Assembly: GCA_026126105.1 (NCBI GenBank)
Contig: JAHCJV010000019.1
Location: forward strand, 1 to 64,000
Source: Enhydrobacter sp.
GTDB taxonomy: Bacteria; Pseudomonadota; Alphaproteobacteria; Reyranellales; Reyranellaceae
Direction: 5' to 3'
Length of the DNA: 64,000 bases
Part shown: positions 27,616-36,810 of the stretch, one piece after another
Layout: each line of letters starts with the position of its first letter
How positions within the stretch are numbered: position 1 is the first letter of the stretch
Program-made: the position numbers and the translations under genes
Notes under the pieces: generated by a model
Told to the model about the DNA's origin: nothing
Seen by the model: only the letters and a program-made list of their open reading frames with translations
Databases searched by the model: none

Positions 27616-28296
27616 ATGCACCTCGCTAAGCAGCATCTCGATATCGGCCTCTTTTCGAACAAGCGCGAAGAGCAACTCGCCTTCTGGCAGGAATCGGTCG
27701 GATTGCCATACGACCACATGGGCAAGATCGGCGGTGGCGTGCAGCAGCACCGCCATCACATGAACGGCTCGATCCTGAAGGTGAATCATTCGCGCGACCC
27801 CCTGCCTGAGATGGCACCATCGGGCATCGTCGGCCTGCAGATCGCACGAGAGGGATTGTCGGAGGCGACGAAACTGGCAGATCCCGATGGCAACGCGGTG
27901 ACCCTGGTGCCCAAGGGCCAGGACGGCGTCGCAGGCATCGCCATCCTGCTCCGGGTCAACGACCCTGCCGCGCATGACCGCTTCTGGACGCATGCCATGC
28001 AGTACGAACGTGTCGGAGAAGGCCGCTATCGCTGCGGCGATTCGCTGATCGTGATCGCCGAGCAGGGCAAGGTCGAGCATCGCGGCACGGCGTGGCGCGG
28101 ACCGGGCTATCGCTACACCACGGTGCAGGTCTGGGACTGCGTCGCCGAGTACGAGGGGATTCTCGCCCGCGGCGGCAATTCGGGCGGCGAGGTCCGTATC
28201 CTGGGCGAGACGGTTCGCTATGCCTTCGTCTGCGATCCCGACGGCAATCACATCGAGATCAGCCAGCGGGCAAGCCTTACCGGCGGCCGCCTCTGA
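27616..28296 (+). CDS. VOC (glyoxalase/extradiol dioxygenase fold) family protein
   Basis: 226-residue protein with two vicinal-oxygen-chelate modules. The N-terminal one (residues 1-95) opens LDIGLFSNKREEQLAFWQESVGLPYDH. The C-terminal one (about 105-220) contains RVNDPAAHDRFWTHAMQYERVGEG and ends in FVCDPDGNHIEISQ, with the terminal glutamate metal ligand. It could be a ring-cleavage enzyme or an isomerase downstream of the Rieske oxygenase; a glyoxalase-like role is equally possible. The 147 bases before it, after the aldo/keto reductase, contain nothing I recognise. Confidence 0.75.
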   Translation: MHLAKQHLDIGLFSNKREEQLAFWQESVGLPYDHMGKIGGGVQQHRHHMNGSILKVNHSRDPLPEMAPSGIVGLQIAREGLSEATKLADPDGNAVTLVPKGQDGVAGIAILLRVNDPAAHDRFWTHAMQYERVGEGRYRCGDSLIVIAEQGKVEHRGTAWRGPGYRYTTVQVWDCVAEYEGILARGGNSGGEVRILGETVRYAFVCDPDGNHIEISQRASLTGGRL

Positions 28297-28297
28297 G

Positions 28298-28702
28298 CTA
28301 ACGCCTCTGGCGCGCCTTGCGGGCGGCGTAGCGCGCGTCGCGAGCGGCCTTCTGCTCCTCCGGCGTGAGCTGGGGCTTGGGCGGCTTGGTCGAGGTCGCA
28401 CCGAGCTTGGAGATCGGACGACCGCCACGGCGGATCCGTTCCGCCTCCTTGGCGGCAGCCTCAGCGGCGAGCCGTGCCTCCTCGGCCTTCCGCGCAGCCT
28501 CGGCCTCGCGCTCGAGGCGCTGCCGCTCGCGTTCTTCTTCCTTGGCGATGCGGCGCTCGAGCTCCCGCTCCTCGCGTGCCTTGGCCGCCTCGATGCGCGC
28601 CTGCTGGCGCGCAGCGAATTCCGGATCGTTCGTCGGATCCTTCTGACGCGCCTTCTCGAGCAGCGCCTGCCGGGCCTTCGCCTGGGTCTCCAGGCGGTCC
28701 AT
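28298..28702 (-). CDS. Small charged coiled-coil protein (DUF6481-like)
   Basis: 134-residue protein made mostly of Arg, Lys, Glu and Ala, with a long predicted helix from about residue 5 to 95 (for example REERELERRIAKEEERERQRL). It has no signal peptide and a basic tail (RDARYAARKARQRR). Similar small proteins in alphaproteobacteria are, as I recall, grouped as DUF6481 with no known role. The start is the ATG at 28702; a longer frame would overlap typA. The stop is one base from the convergent VOC gene. Possibly RNA- or ribosome-associated, given its charge and place after typA. Confidence 0.7.
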   Translation of the reverse strand: MDRLETQAKARQALLEKARQKDPTNDPEFAARQQARIEAAKAREERELERRIAKEEERERQRLEREAEAARKAEEARLAAEAAAKEAERIRRGGRPISKLGATSTKPPKPQLTPEEQKAARDARYAARKARQRR

Positions 28703-28742
28703 GAAAGTATCGCCTCTGTTCTTCAACGTCGTCCTCTGTCCT

Positions 28743-30575
28743 CTATTCGGCCGCCTGAGCCGCGGCCTGCTTCTTGGCGCGCTTGCGGTCCTCGGCATTG
28801 AGGAAACGCTTGCGCAACCGGATCGACTTGGGAGTGATCTCGACCAGCTCGTCCTCCTCGATGTAGGCGATCGCCTGTTCGAGGCTCATCTTTCGCGGCG
28901 GAGTGAGGCGCACGGCCTCGTCCTTGCCGGCGGCACGGATGTTGGTGAGCTGCTTGCCCTTCAGCACATTGATCTCGAGATCGTTGCCGCGGCTGTGTTC
29001 GCCGACGATCATGCCCTGATAGACCGGCACGCCCGGATCGATGAACATCGGTCCACGATCCTCGAGCTTCCACATCGCGTAAGCGACCGAAGTGCCCTCT
29101 TCGTTGGCGATCAGCGCGCCGTTGCGCCGGCCGGTAATAGGCCCCCGATAAGGACCATACTCGTGAAACAGCCGGTTCATCACGCCGGTACCCCGGGTGT
29201 CGGTCAGGAACTCGCCGTGGTAGCCGATCAGGCCACGCGACGGGGCGTAAAACACCAGGCGGGTCTTGCCGGCGCCGGATGGGCGCATGTCCTGCAACTC
29301 GCCCTTGCGCAGCGAGATCTGCTCGACGACGGGCCCGGTATACGCGTCGTCGACGTCGATCACGACCTCCTCGATCGGCTCCAGTCGCTGGCCGGTCTTC
29401 GGGTCGTTCTGAAACAGCACGCGGGGACGGCCAACAGCGAGCTCGAACCCCTCGCGGCGCATGGTCTCGATCAGCACGCCGAGCTGCAATTCGCCACGGC
29501 CGGCGACCTCGTAGGAGTCGGCATTCTCGGTGTCGGTGACGCGGATGGCGACGTTGCCCTCGGCTTCGCGCATCAGGCGGGCGCGGATCATGCGCGTGGT
29601 GACCTTGTCCCCTTCCCGCCCGGCCAGCGGCGAGTCGTTGACCATGAAGGTCATGGCGAGCGTCGGCGGATCGACCGGCTGCGAGGCGATCGGCTCGCTG
29701 ATCGTCAGGTCGCCGATGGTGTCTGCCACGGTAGCGACCTTGAGGCCGGCAACGGCGACGATATCGCCCGCCTCGGCCGATTCGAGGGCCACGCGCTCGA
29801 GTCCGCGAAAAGCCAGCACGCGGGTGATGCGGGTTTGCTCGAGTTCCCTACCGTCGCGGCTCAGCGCCTTGATGGTCGTATTGGGCTTGATCGAGCCCGA
29901 CAGGATGCGGCCGGTCAGGATACGGCCGAGGAAGCTGTCGGCCTCGAGTGTCGTCACCAGCATGCGGAACGCCGGGTCGGGATCGACCTTGGGCGGCGGC
30001 ACATGCCTCAGCACCAGATCGAACAACGGCTCCATGTCCTTGTGTTCGGCCTCGAGCGAGGTCGCCGCCCAGCCCTGGCGGGCCGAGGCGAACAGCGTCG
30101 GGAAGTCGAGCTGCTCATCGCTGGCCTCCAGCGCCGAGAACAGGTCGAAGACCTCGTCATGCACCTCGTGAGGCCGCGCGTCGGAGCGGTCGACCTTGTT
30201 GATCAGCACGATCGGCTTCAGTCCCAGGCGCAGTGCCTTGCCGAGCACGAACTTGGTCTGCGGCAGCGGCCCTTCGGCGGCATCGACCAGAAGCACGACG
30301 CCGTCGACCATTGACAGGATGCGCTCGACCTCGCCACCAAAGTCGGCGTGGCCGGGCGTGTCGACGATGTTGATGCGCGTACCCTTCCAGACGACCGAGG
30401 TCGCCTTCGCGAGGATGGTGATGCCACGCTCGCGCTCGAGATCGTTCGAATCCATGGCGCGCTCCGCAACCTGCTGGTTGTCGCGGAAGGTGCCGCTCTG
30501 CTTGAGCAGGCAGTCAACCAGCGTCGTCTTGCCATGGTCGACGTGCGCGATGATCGCGACGTTGCGGATGTCCAT
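28743..30575 (-). CDS. typA: Ribosome-associated translational GTPase TypA/BipA
   Basis: 610-residue elongation-factor-like GTPase involved in ribosome assembly and stress growth. G1 is [15 protein letters not shown], and the switch regions are ERGITILAK and [16 protein letters not shown]4 is [10 protein letters not shown]. The C-terminal TypA-specific domain contains [23 protein letters not shown]. The length is typical. Divergent from the small ribbon-helix-helix gene. Confidence 0.96.
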   Translation of the reverse strand: MDIRNVAIIAHVDHGKTTLVDCLLKQSGTFRDNQQVAERAMDSNDLERERGITILAKATSVVWKGTRINIVDTPGHADFGGEVERILSMVDGVVLLVDAAEGPLPQTKFVLGKALRLGLKPIVLINKVDRSDARPHEVHDEVFDLFSALEASDEQLDFPTLFASARQGWAATSLEAEHKDMEPLFDLVLRHVPPPKVDPDPAFRMLVTTLEADSFLGRILTGRILSGSIKPNTTIKALSRDGRELEQTRITRVLAFRGLERVALESAEAGDIVAVAGLKVATVADTIGDLTISEPIASQPVDPPTLAMTFMVNDSPLAGREGDKVTTRMIRARLMREAEGNVAIRVTDTENADSYEVAGRGELQLGVLIETMRREGFELAVGRPRVLFQNDPKTGQRLEPIEEVVIDVDDAYTGPVVEQISLRKGELQDMRPSGAGKTRLVFYAPSRGLIGYHGEFLTDTRGTGVMNRLFHEYGPYRGPITGRRNGALIANEEGTSVAYAMWKLEDRGPMFIDPGVPVYQGMIVGEHSRGNDLEINVLKGKQLTNIRAAGKDEAVRLTPPRKMSLEQAIAYIEEDELVEITPKSIRLRKRFLNAEDRKRAKKQAAAQAAE

Positions 30576-30679
30576 TTATCGTCCGGGAAAGGGGGGTTGT
30601 CGGGCGCGGTATATACGCATGGCTCATGACATCGGCAAGGCAGGTTGAGCAGGCTTCTTGCCGCTGTCACAATTCGCGC

Positions 30680-30913
30680 ATGCGCAAACGCTCGATCACC
30701 ATTCACGGGCATCAGACGAGCGTCTCGCTTGAGGACGAGTTCTGGCAGGAGTTGTCGGAGATCGCCGAGGCTCGCAATCTGTCGCTCAACGCGCTGGTCA
30801 CGGAGGTCGACAAGGTCCGTACATCTTCTCCTCGCGGAGGCGGCGCCAATCTTTCCAGTACACTGCGCGTATACGTCCTGAATGAGGTTAGGAGAAAGAT
30901 CAGTCCAACCTGA
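30680..30913 (+). CDS. Ribbon-helix-helix domain protein
   Basis: 77-residue protein. HGHQTSVSLEDEFWQELSEIAEARNLSLNALVTEVD has the beta strand then two helices of the Arc/MetJ-like fold used by the alphaproteobacterial RHH_4 family. NLSSTLRVYVLNEV follows. It is probably a small DNA-binding regulator; its targets are unknown and no toxin partner is adjacent. The ATG at 30680 fits the family start. Its last 14 bases overlap the convergent nitroreductase gene. Confidence 0.8.
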   Translation: MRKRSITIHGHQTSVSLEDEFWQELSEIAEARNLSLNALVTEVDKVRTSSPRGGGANLSSTLRVYVLNEVRRKISPT

Positions 30914-31745
30914 AGCCTTTGCGGCGCACGAAAGCGCCGAAATCGGCGCGTTCAGGCACCGAATATTGCCGCGCCTTGTCTTCCGACCAGCCATACTCGA
31001 CGCTCTGGCCGAACTGATCGGTGTAGCGTTGGGTCTTGTAGGGTTGCACCGCCTCACGTCTTTTGTCGTAGGCGTCGACCTTTTGGCGCAATCCTCCCTC
31101 GTCGTAGCGATCGCGGTGAATTGTGACGTCGAGGCCGAGTCGGGGGCTCATCACCCCCTCGAAGGACGGCCAGCCGACGCCCAGGGCTGCGACAGGAAAC
31201 ACGTGGTCGGGCAGCGACAGGATGTCCGATACCTTCTGGGCGTTGTTTCGGATCGCGCTGATGGGGCAGCTCCCCAGCCCGACGCGATCGGCCGCCGCCA
31301 CGAAGGTGGCCAGCACGATGCCGGCATCGACCGAGGCGTTGAAGAAGGGATCAAGATAGTCGTTCACGAACGGCCGTCCTCGCCACTCGAAAAGTAGACG
31401 GTGGCGGCGATTGTTCGCGCAGAATATCAAGAAAACAGGTGCCGCCTTCACCCATGGGTTATCCGGCAACAGCGCCTCCAGTTTCTCGCGCTGAGCCTTG
31501 TCGGACACAATTACGATGTCGGCCTGTTGCAGATCCGACTTCGATGGCGCCGACAAGGCCACGGCGCAGAGCGTCTCGAGCAAGGCATCGTCGACTGGTT
31601 TGTCGGTGTAACGTCGGATGACCCGGCGGTTGGCCATGTCGGCCAGCACGTCGACGCCCTTCTCTCCGTTGGGAAGGTGGGCCTCGGCAAGAACCGGCGC
31701 GGTTCCGAACCGGGCCCTGAGGATGGCTTTCAATCGATCGAGCAT
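30900..31745 (-). CDS. Nitroreductase-family flavoprotein (NfsA-like)
   Basis: 281-residue FMN oxidoreductase. MANRRVIRRYTDKPVDDALLETL and APSKSDLQQADIVIV near residues 37-77 are the FMN-phosphate and dimer blocks. SVDAGIVLATFVAAADRVGLGSCPIS and PVAALGVGWPS are the conserved later blocks. It reduces nitro compounds or quinones with NAD(P)H. Its ATG overlaps the stop codon of the AsmA gene as TGATG, so the two are translationally coupled, which is unusual company. Confidence 0.88.
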   Translation of the reverse strand: MLDRLKAILRARFGTAPVLAEAHLPNGEKGVDVLADMANRRVIRRYTDKPVDDALLETLCAVALSAPSKSDLQQADIVIVSDKAQREKLEALLPDNPWVKAAPVFLIFCANNRRHRLLFEWRGRPFVNDYLDPFFNASVDAGIVLATFVAAADRVGLGSCPISAIRNNAQKVSDILSLPDHVFPVAALGVGWPSFEGVMSPRLGLDVTIHRDRYDEGGLRQKVDAYDKRREAVQPYKTQRYTDQFGQSVEYGWSEDKARQYSVPERADFGAFVRRKGFRLD

Positions 31746-34700
31746 CAGCGTCCAAAAATGTTAGGGATGGGAATGTTGATAGGCGGGCGTTGGCCCCCAC
31801 CTCCACCCAACCCCGGAATAATGCTGGGGGGCGCGTTGGGAACGGTTTCGGTCAACGTATTGGCCGCGCCGGGCGGATCCTTCGCGCCACCGCGCACCGC
31901 ATTGTAGCTCAGTCTCGAAAAAGGACCGCGGACGGTAGCAACGATGTACGGCGCCGAACGGTCTTCGGCGATCATGAAATTGATCTTGGTGTCGGTCGTC
32001 GAGGTGCCAAGGTTGGTCCGCGTCGAGATGTTGGCCGTCGCACGATCGCCGGACACGATCAGGTTCCTATCGCTGACCACTCCGCCGGCAATGTCGAGGT
32101 GACCCGCCACCGGATTGTCGCGATTGACGAAGCGTCTGAGCAGAAGCGAGGCGGCATTCAGCAGATTGCCGATCCCGATATCGCCCTTTATGCCGGCGAT
32201 GCCCAACGCGCTGCCGAGGGCGTTGTCGATCGCGCCACCGGCTGCGCCGACGGCGGCCGTTCCGAGCGCCGTCAATGCCTTGTCTGCGCCGACGAAGACG
32301 TGCCCCCCGAGCTGCGCGCCGCCTGCCATCGAGGCCTTGATCTGCTCCCGGCTCGTTCCGCCGCCGCGAAGCGAGATCCCCGTCGCGCTCAGCCTACCAT
32401 CCACCGTGATCTTGATCGCACCGCCAAATTGATTGGTGCCGGACAGGCTCCTGAGCATTTCGCCGAGATTGATGTTGCGGGCATCCCCCCCGACCTCGAA
32501 GGCAAGCGCCGGCTCGCTGCCGTTGACGGTGCCCGAGAGATCGAGCGCGCCGCCATAAAGGCCGGCCTTGAAGTGCTCAATGGTAAGCACGCCATCTTTC
32601 AACCTCGCGGCGATGTTCGCATTGGACAGGCGCAGCGGCGCGCTGACCAGCGTTCCGACACTGAGCTTGAGCGATGCATCGATGGCACGCATCGCGGAGG
32701 TATCGATCGCCGGCGACACGGGTGCGGCAGCCGACCTTCGCGTGGCCGCCCTTGGGGCCACCGACGCGGGAGCGCCGCCACCCAGCTTGTCGAGATCGAA
32801 CAGCGTTGTCTTGAGATCGGCGGTGATGCTGGGCCGCGCCGCGACCCTGACGTCGACCGTCCCTTCGATGGTCTGGCCGTTGGCCGTGATCTTGCCCTTG
32901 TAACCGATCGACGAAGGCGGGCCGAGCGCGGCTCCGGTCATGACGAGAGTGCCATCGACCTGTGCGCTTTGTCCCTGCGCCGCTACCCGGAGCTCGCGAA
33001 AAGTCATCACCTCGACGGTGCCCGACACACCGCCGCTCGCGGTCACCGGGCCAATTTCGGTTGGCGCCGTGGCGCCCGCAATCTTCAGCACCCGGCTCAA
33101 GTCCGGCGCCTCGAAGTTGAAGGCGATGTCGCTCCGCGGCAGCGCCGCGTCGTAGTCGACGACGTTGCCACGCACCGCAAGCCGCGCGCCGCCCAGGTTG
33201 GAAACCTTGACGTCCTTCAATTCCAGCGTACGAGCCCTCATGACGACATCGACGTCGATCCCGCCGATTGTTTCCTTGTTGTAGATTGCCCTTCTTATTT
33301 TGAGCTTCAGTCCCAATGTTGGGCCGGGCGCCGCTGGCTTTGCCGTCGCCGCCGCAGGCGTCGTTGCCGTCGGCTTTTTCTGACCGGGGGCAGGCCCTGT
33401 GAGGAAGGAGTCGAGATCAATGGTGTCGATCTCGAGTCGCGTCTCGATCGACAGCGGCACCGAGAAAGTTACGATTACGCCTCCTGTGCCCTTGACGTCG
33501 TCGAGCTCGAAGATGCCGTCGTCGACCTGCACATTGCCCCCGTTCGAACCGAGCCGTCCCTTCAGGCTCAGTCGCTTCAGCTTGTCAGCAGGCACCGCGG
33601 AGACGTCCACGGCCAGCCAATCCAGCGTCTCGCGGAGCTTTTGGCCGACCAGGCTGAAGTCGCCCGCGACCGTCGGCTTGGCCGGATCTCCGGACAAGGT
33701 CGAGCGGGCCTGAAGGACCATGTCGCCCGGCAGGGTCGCGGCGAGCTTCGGCACGGCAATCGTACCGCCTTTGGCATCGAGCTCGATCGCGACGTTGCGG
33801 ATCGCCTGCTTGTTGTAGATGACCTCCGCCGCCTCGAGTGACAGCTTGGCGGTGAGGGTGTCGAGGACGCTGGCGCCGCCTGTCGTCGTCGGAGCGGAAG
33901 CCGTCGCCGGCTTGCCGCCCGCAGCCGGTGTTGACGGTCCGGTGAGAGCCGCGAATGCCCGGTCGAGATCGAGCCTGGGCACCACCAGCTTTCCCTCGAC
34001 TGCGGGCGCGGGCTTCAAGGTCACGGCAAGGGTGCCCGCGCCGCTGTCGCCCGCCAGCGCCATCTTGAAGTCGCGTGCCGCAAACCGAGATTGCGACAGT
34101 TCAATGGCGCCATCGAAGCTGAACTTGCTCGCGAGCAGCGCCGGCATCGCCGGCGCCGGCTGTCCGGCTATGCCCGCGAGGCTTGCAACGAACGCGCTGA
34201 GCGAGTCGGCCGAGGCACTGGCAAACCCCGTCGCCTTGACGTTCGGACCGACCTCGCTGAGCGTCCCCTTGAAGGTGAGCTTGCCGCCAGCCGCTTCGAG
34301 CCTGAGGCTGGCGGGGAGACCGTCGCCGGCGGTTGGGCCGGCGGCAACATCGACTTTGATCGCCGTTCCATTCACTGTCGCGGAGCCGACCATCGAATAA
34401 GGCCCGCTCACCGAGCCGACCGAGGCCGTCAGCGTCGCGTTTTCCGCCGTGATCGACACGCCGGCCTTGGTATCGCTGAAGATCAGCGCGCCGTTCTCGA
34501 CGGTGACTTTGCCGAGCGAGAACGGCAGGGAGGAGGCGCTCTTCGGCGTGGCAGGCACGGCTTGCCCCGTCGACGGCGCGAATTCCCAGTTCGGTTTACC
34601 TTCGGCATCGATCTCGAGCACGATCTTGGGCTCTACGAGCGTCACCTCGGCCAAATCGATGTCGCCGCGCAGCAACGCCAGCATCGACGGCGTCGCCGTG

Positions 34701-34981
34701 ACCGACTTCACCTCGACCATGTTGGCCTTCCGAGAGCCGGCAGCATTCAGGAACTGAATGCCGGTGACGGTCACGCTCGGCACCGGCAGCAGCGACAGCG
34801 TCACCGGGCCGTCGATTACCAGTTCGCGACCGGTTGCCTTCTTTACTTGGGCAATGATCTTGGGCTTGAAGCTGTTGGGGTCGAGGAAGAACGGGGTGAG
34901 GATCAGCGCGACGACAAGTACACCGAACACGCTGCCCGCGCCGATCAGCACCTTCTTGCGCATGGAAGGGGTCATCAGCAT
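31745..34981 (-). CDS. AsmA-family inner-membrane/periplasmic protein
   Basis: Very long protein (1078 residues) anchored by one N-terminal membrane helix (KVLIGAGSVFGVLVVALILTPFFL), then a periplasmic region rich in repeated beta-strand units, as in AsmA/TamB-like lipid-transport proteins. The opening FLDPNSFKPKIIAQVKKATGRELVIDGPVTLSLLPVPSVTVTGIQF is the AsmA signature. Pro/Ala/Thr-rich linkers are seen near 350-370 and 540-560, and the C-terminal domain includes RNINLGEMLRSLSGTNQFGGAIKITVDGRLSATG. It is thought to help carry phospholipids to the outer membrane. The start may be ATG 34981 or ATG 34975. Coupled to the nitroreductase gene. Confidence 0.92.
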   Translation of the reverse strand: MLMTPSMRKKVLIGAGSVFGVLVVALILTPFFLDPNSFKPKIIAQVKKATGRELVIDGPVTLSLLPVPSVTVTGIQFLNAAGSRKANMVEVKSVTATPSMLALLRGDIDLAEVTLVEPKIVLEIDAEGKPNWEFAPSTGQAVPATPKSASSLPFSLGKVTVENGALIFSDTKAGVSITAENATLTASVGSVSGPYSMVGSATVNGTAIKVDVAAGPTAGDGLPASLRLEAAGGKLTFKGTLSEVGPNVKATGFASASADSLSAFVASLAGIAGQPAPAMPALLASKFSFDGAIELSQSRFAARDFKMALAGDSGAGTLAVTLKPAPAVEGKLVVPRLDLDRAFAALTGPSTPAAGGKPATASAPTTTGGASVLDTLTAKLSLEAAEVIYNKQAIRNVAIELDAKGGTIAVPKLAATLPGDMVLQARSTLSGDPAKPTVAGDFSLVGQKLRETLDWLAVDVSAVPADKLKRLSLKGRLGSNGGNVQVDDGIFELDDVKGTGGVIVTFSVPLSIETRLEIDTIDLDSFLTGPAPGQKKPTATTPAAATAKPAAPGPTLGLKLKIRRAIYNKETIGGIDVDVVMRARTLELKDVKVSNLGGARLAVRGNVVDYDAALPRSDIAFNFEAPDLSRVLKIAGATAPTEIGPVTASGGVSGTVEVMTFRELRVAAQGQSAQVDGTLVMTGAALGPPSSIGYKGKITANGQTIEGTVDVRVAARPSITADLKTTLFDLDKLGGGAPASVAPRAATRRSAAAPVSPAIDTSAMRAIDASLKLSVGTLVSAPLRLSNANIAARLKDGVLTIEHFKAGLYGGALDLSGTVNGSEPALAFEVGGDARNINLGEMLRSLSGTNQFGGAIKITVDGRLSATGISLRGGGTSREQIKASMAGGAQLGGHVFVGADKALTALGTAAVGAAGGAIDNALGSALGIAGIKGDIGIGNLLNAASLLLRRFVNRDNPVAGHLDIAGGVVSDRNLIVSGDRATANISTRTNLGTSTTDTKINFMIAEDRSAPYIVATVRGPFSRLSYNAVRGGAKDPPGAANTLTETVPNAPPSIIPGLGGGGGQRPPINIPIPNIFGR

Positions 34982-35051
34982 CTCCCGCGGTCTCTCTCCG
35001 AAACACTAGCGCATCGCCAGTCGGCGCGGCATAGAGAAATGGAATTCATCC

Positions 35052-35228
35052 ATGGCCGAGATCGTCAACCTCAAGCGCGTCCGCAAGGACAAGGCCCGCC
35101 GCGAGCGCGACCGGGAGGCCGAGGCCAACCGCCAGCGCTTCGGCCGCACGAAGGCGCAGAAGGCGATCGAGAAGGAAGCCAAGAACCGTGAGCAGCGTTC
35201 GCTGGATGCCAAGCAACTCGAGGACTGA
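35052..35228 (+). CDS. DUF4169 small protein
   Basis: 58 codons from ATG 35052 to TGA 35226-35228. The protein opens MAEIVNLKRVRKDKARRERD and continues with AEANRQRFGRTKAQK, the recognisable DUF4169 pattern: one very basic helix and no signal peptide. Its function is unknown. It is divergent from the AsmA gene across a 70-base gap. It is easy to miss because of its size. Confidence 0.85.
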   Translation: MAEIVNLKRVRKDKARRERDREAEANRQRFGRTKAQKAIEKEAKNREQRSLDAKQLED

Positions 35229-35266
35229 TCCTTTATTCTCTTGCCCGTTAGCAGGAGAGGACAAGA

Positions 35267-35776
35267 CTAACGCGTACTCGGTCGAGTGAGCGTCAATCGG
35301 TCGAAGAAATCGCGGGTCGCCTGCACGGCGCCCGGCCCCGCCATGGCGCGCACGTTGGTGAGCTCGAGTCGCCGGCCGGTAATAACATCGATCAGCACCG
35401 GCTCCAGCGCGTGGCCGTCGGCCCGGTCGACCAGATCCATCGGCTTGCCGTTCTTCGCAGCCGGGCCGTAGCGGTCGCCCCACTGCTTGAGACCGACGAT
35501 GACGGTGAACAGCGCCGCGCCCTTTTCTGTCAGGCGGTACTCGTGGCGCAACGGACGCTGGCGATAGGCCGTCTTGCGGAAAATGCCGGCCTCCACCAGC
35601 TTCTTCAGCCGCGCGGTCAGCACGTTGCGCGCGATGCCAAGATTCTCCTGGAAATCATCGAACCGGCGCACGCCGTAGAACGCATCGCGCACGATCAGCA
35701 AGGTCCACGCCTCGCCGACGACATCGAGCGCGGAGGCGATCGAACAATTCATCTGTTCGTATGAAGTGCGCCGCAT
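35267..35776 (-). CDS. HxlR-family winged-helix regulator
   Basis: 169-residue regulator. CSIASALDVVGEAWTLLIVRDAFYGVRRFDDFQENLGIARNVLTARL is a full HxlR signature, with the Cys near residue 10 that senses thiols or aldehydes in some members. The C-terminal extension (from about 110) carries HALEPVLIDVITGRRLE, as in the longer subgroup. I prefer ATG 35776; TTG 35782 is also open. A TATACT hexamer lies just seven bases before the ATG and no ribosome site is visible, so the message may be leaderless. Targets are unknown. Confidence 0.88.
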   Translation of the reverse strand: MRRTSYEQMNCSIASALDVVGEAWTLLIVRDAFYGVRRFDDFQENLGIARNVLTARLKKLVEAGIFRKTAYRQRPLRHEYRLTEKGAALFTVIVGLKQWGDRYGPAAKNGKPMDLVDRADGHALEPVLIDVITGRRLELTNVRAMAGPGAVQATRDFFDRLTLTRPSTR

Positions 35777-35879
35777 CGCCAAAGTATAGGCCCGCGCCGA
35801 AGCGGCGCAATCCGGCGCAATTGCTTCGAGTAGACGTCAGCCGCACTGGCCCTGCCCGCGGGGCCAGATGACAAACAGC

Positions 35880-35909
35880 AAAACGCCCGGGCCATTTGCG
35901 CCCGGGCGT
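35880..35909 (-). terminator. Rho-independent terminator after the BI-1 gene
   Basis: ACGCCCGGGC and GCCCGGGCGT form a perfect 10-bp stem around a seven-base loop. On the minus strand the hairpin is followed by TTTTGCTGTTTG. It is 27 bases past the stop codon of the BI-1 gene. The rest of the 35783-35935 gap shows nothing else clear. Confidence 0.8.
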
Positions 35910-35935
35910 CTGCCGTTGGTGTTACTTGCCGTCGC

Positions 35936-36688
35936 CTACTCCCGGCTCTGGCCCATGAAGCTCATGAGGAACTGGAACAGGTTGACGAAGTCGAGATAGA
36001 GGCTGAGCGCTCCGAAGATCGCAATCTTCTCGGCGACGTCAGTACCGTAGGCGTCGGCATACTGTTCCTTGATCCTCTGGGTATCGTAGGCAATCAGGCC
36101 CGAGAAGATCAGCACGCCGGCGGCGGAGATGATGAAGCTCATCGTGCCCGACGGGAAGAACATGTTCACGAGGCTGGCCAGGATGAGGCCGATCAAGCCC
36201 ATAAACAGGAACTTGCCGAATGCCGAGAGGTCACGCTTGGTCGTATAGCCGTAAAGGCTAAGCGCACCGAACGCGGCCGCGGTCACGAAGAAGGTCCTTG
36301 CGACCGAGGCTCCTGTATAACGGAACAGCAGCAGTGACAGGCTCACGCCCATCAGCGCCGTGACTGCCCAGTAGACCGCCTGGATCGCGCCGATGCTCAT
36401 CGTCGCGCCCTTGAACGAGGTGAGCAGCAGCAAGCCGAGCGGCGCGAGGATTGCGACCCAGCCCAAGGCGTTCAGCCCGACAACAGAACCGCGCGGCGAG
36501 ATTTCGAAAAACAATCCTGCCAACTGCGGCGAGCTGAAGAGGGCGAAGGCCACGATCCCCGAGAGGGCCAGGCCCGACGCCATGTAGTTGTAGACGCGGA
36601 TCATGTGCGCCCGCAGACCAACATCGAACGATGCCTGGTCGGGGATCACGCCACCGCGGCCAAAGGTGTTGAAGTTCTGGTTTGCCAT
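35936..36688 (-). CDS. Bax inhibitor-1 (BI-1/YccA) family membrane protein
   Basis: 250-residue protein with about seven hydrophobic segments after a short polar start (ASFDVGLRAHMIRVYNYMASGLALSGIVAFALF). The family block SGLIAYDTQRIKEQYAD near residue 195 holds the conserved acidic residue of the pH-sensing pair, and LSLYLDFVNLFQFLM is near the end. Bacterial members are calcium-leak or FtsH-associated proteins. Transcribed alone, with its own terminator. Confidence 0.92.
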   Translation of the reverse strand: MANQNFNTFGRGGVIPDQASFDVGLRAHMIRVYNYMASGLALSGIVAFALFSSPQLAGLFFEISPRGSVVGLNALGWVAILAPLGLLLLTSFKGATMSIGAIQAVYWAVTALMGVSLSLLLFRYTGASVARTFFVTAAAFGALSLYGYTTKRDLSAFGKFLFMGLIGLILASLVNMFFPSGTMSFIISAAGVLIFSGLIAYDTQRIKEQYADAYGTDVAEKIAIFGALSLYLDFVNLFQFLMSFMGQSRE

Positions 36689-36810
36689 TTTCCCTAGCCT
36701 CCGAGAGGCCTCCTTATCGAGCCCCTTCGCCGCACAATGTGGCCACGCAGCCCGACTGAATCAAGGACCTAAACGCGCCCGATAAGAGCATTCGACGGCG
36801 TGAAATGCGC

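Noticed and set aside
31790..33841. 683-codon open frame antisense to the AsmA gene
   Set aside because: Low-complexity Arg/Gly-rich product without domains; the minus-strand AsmA frame carries clear family features over the same bases.
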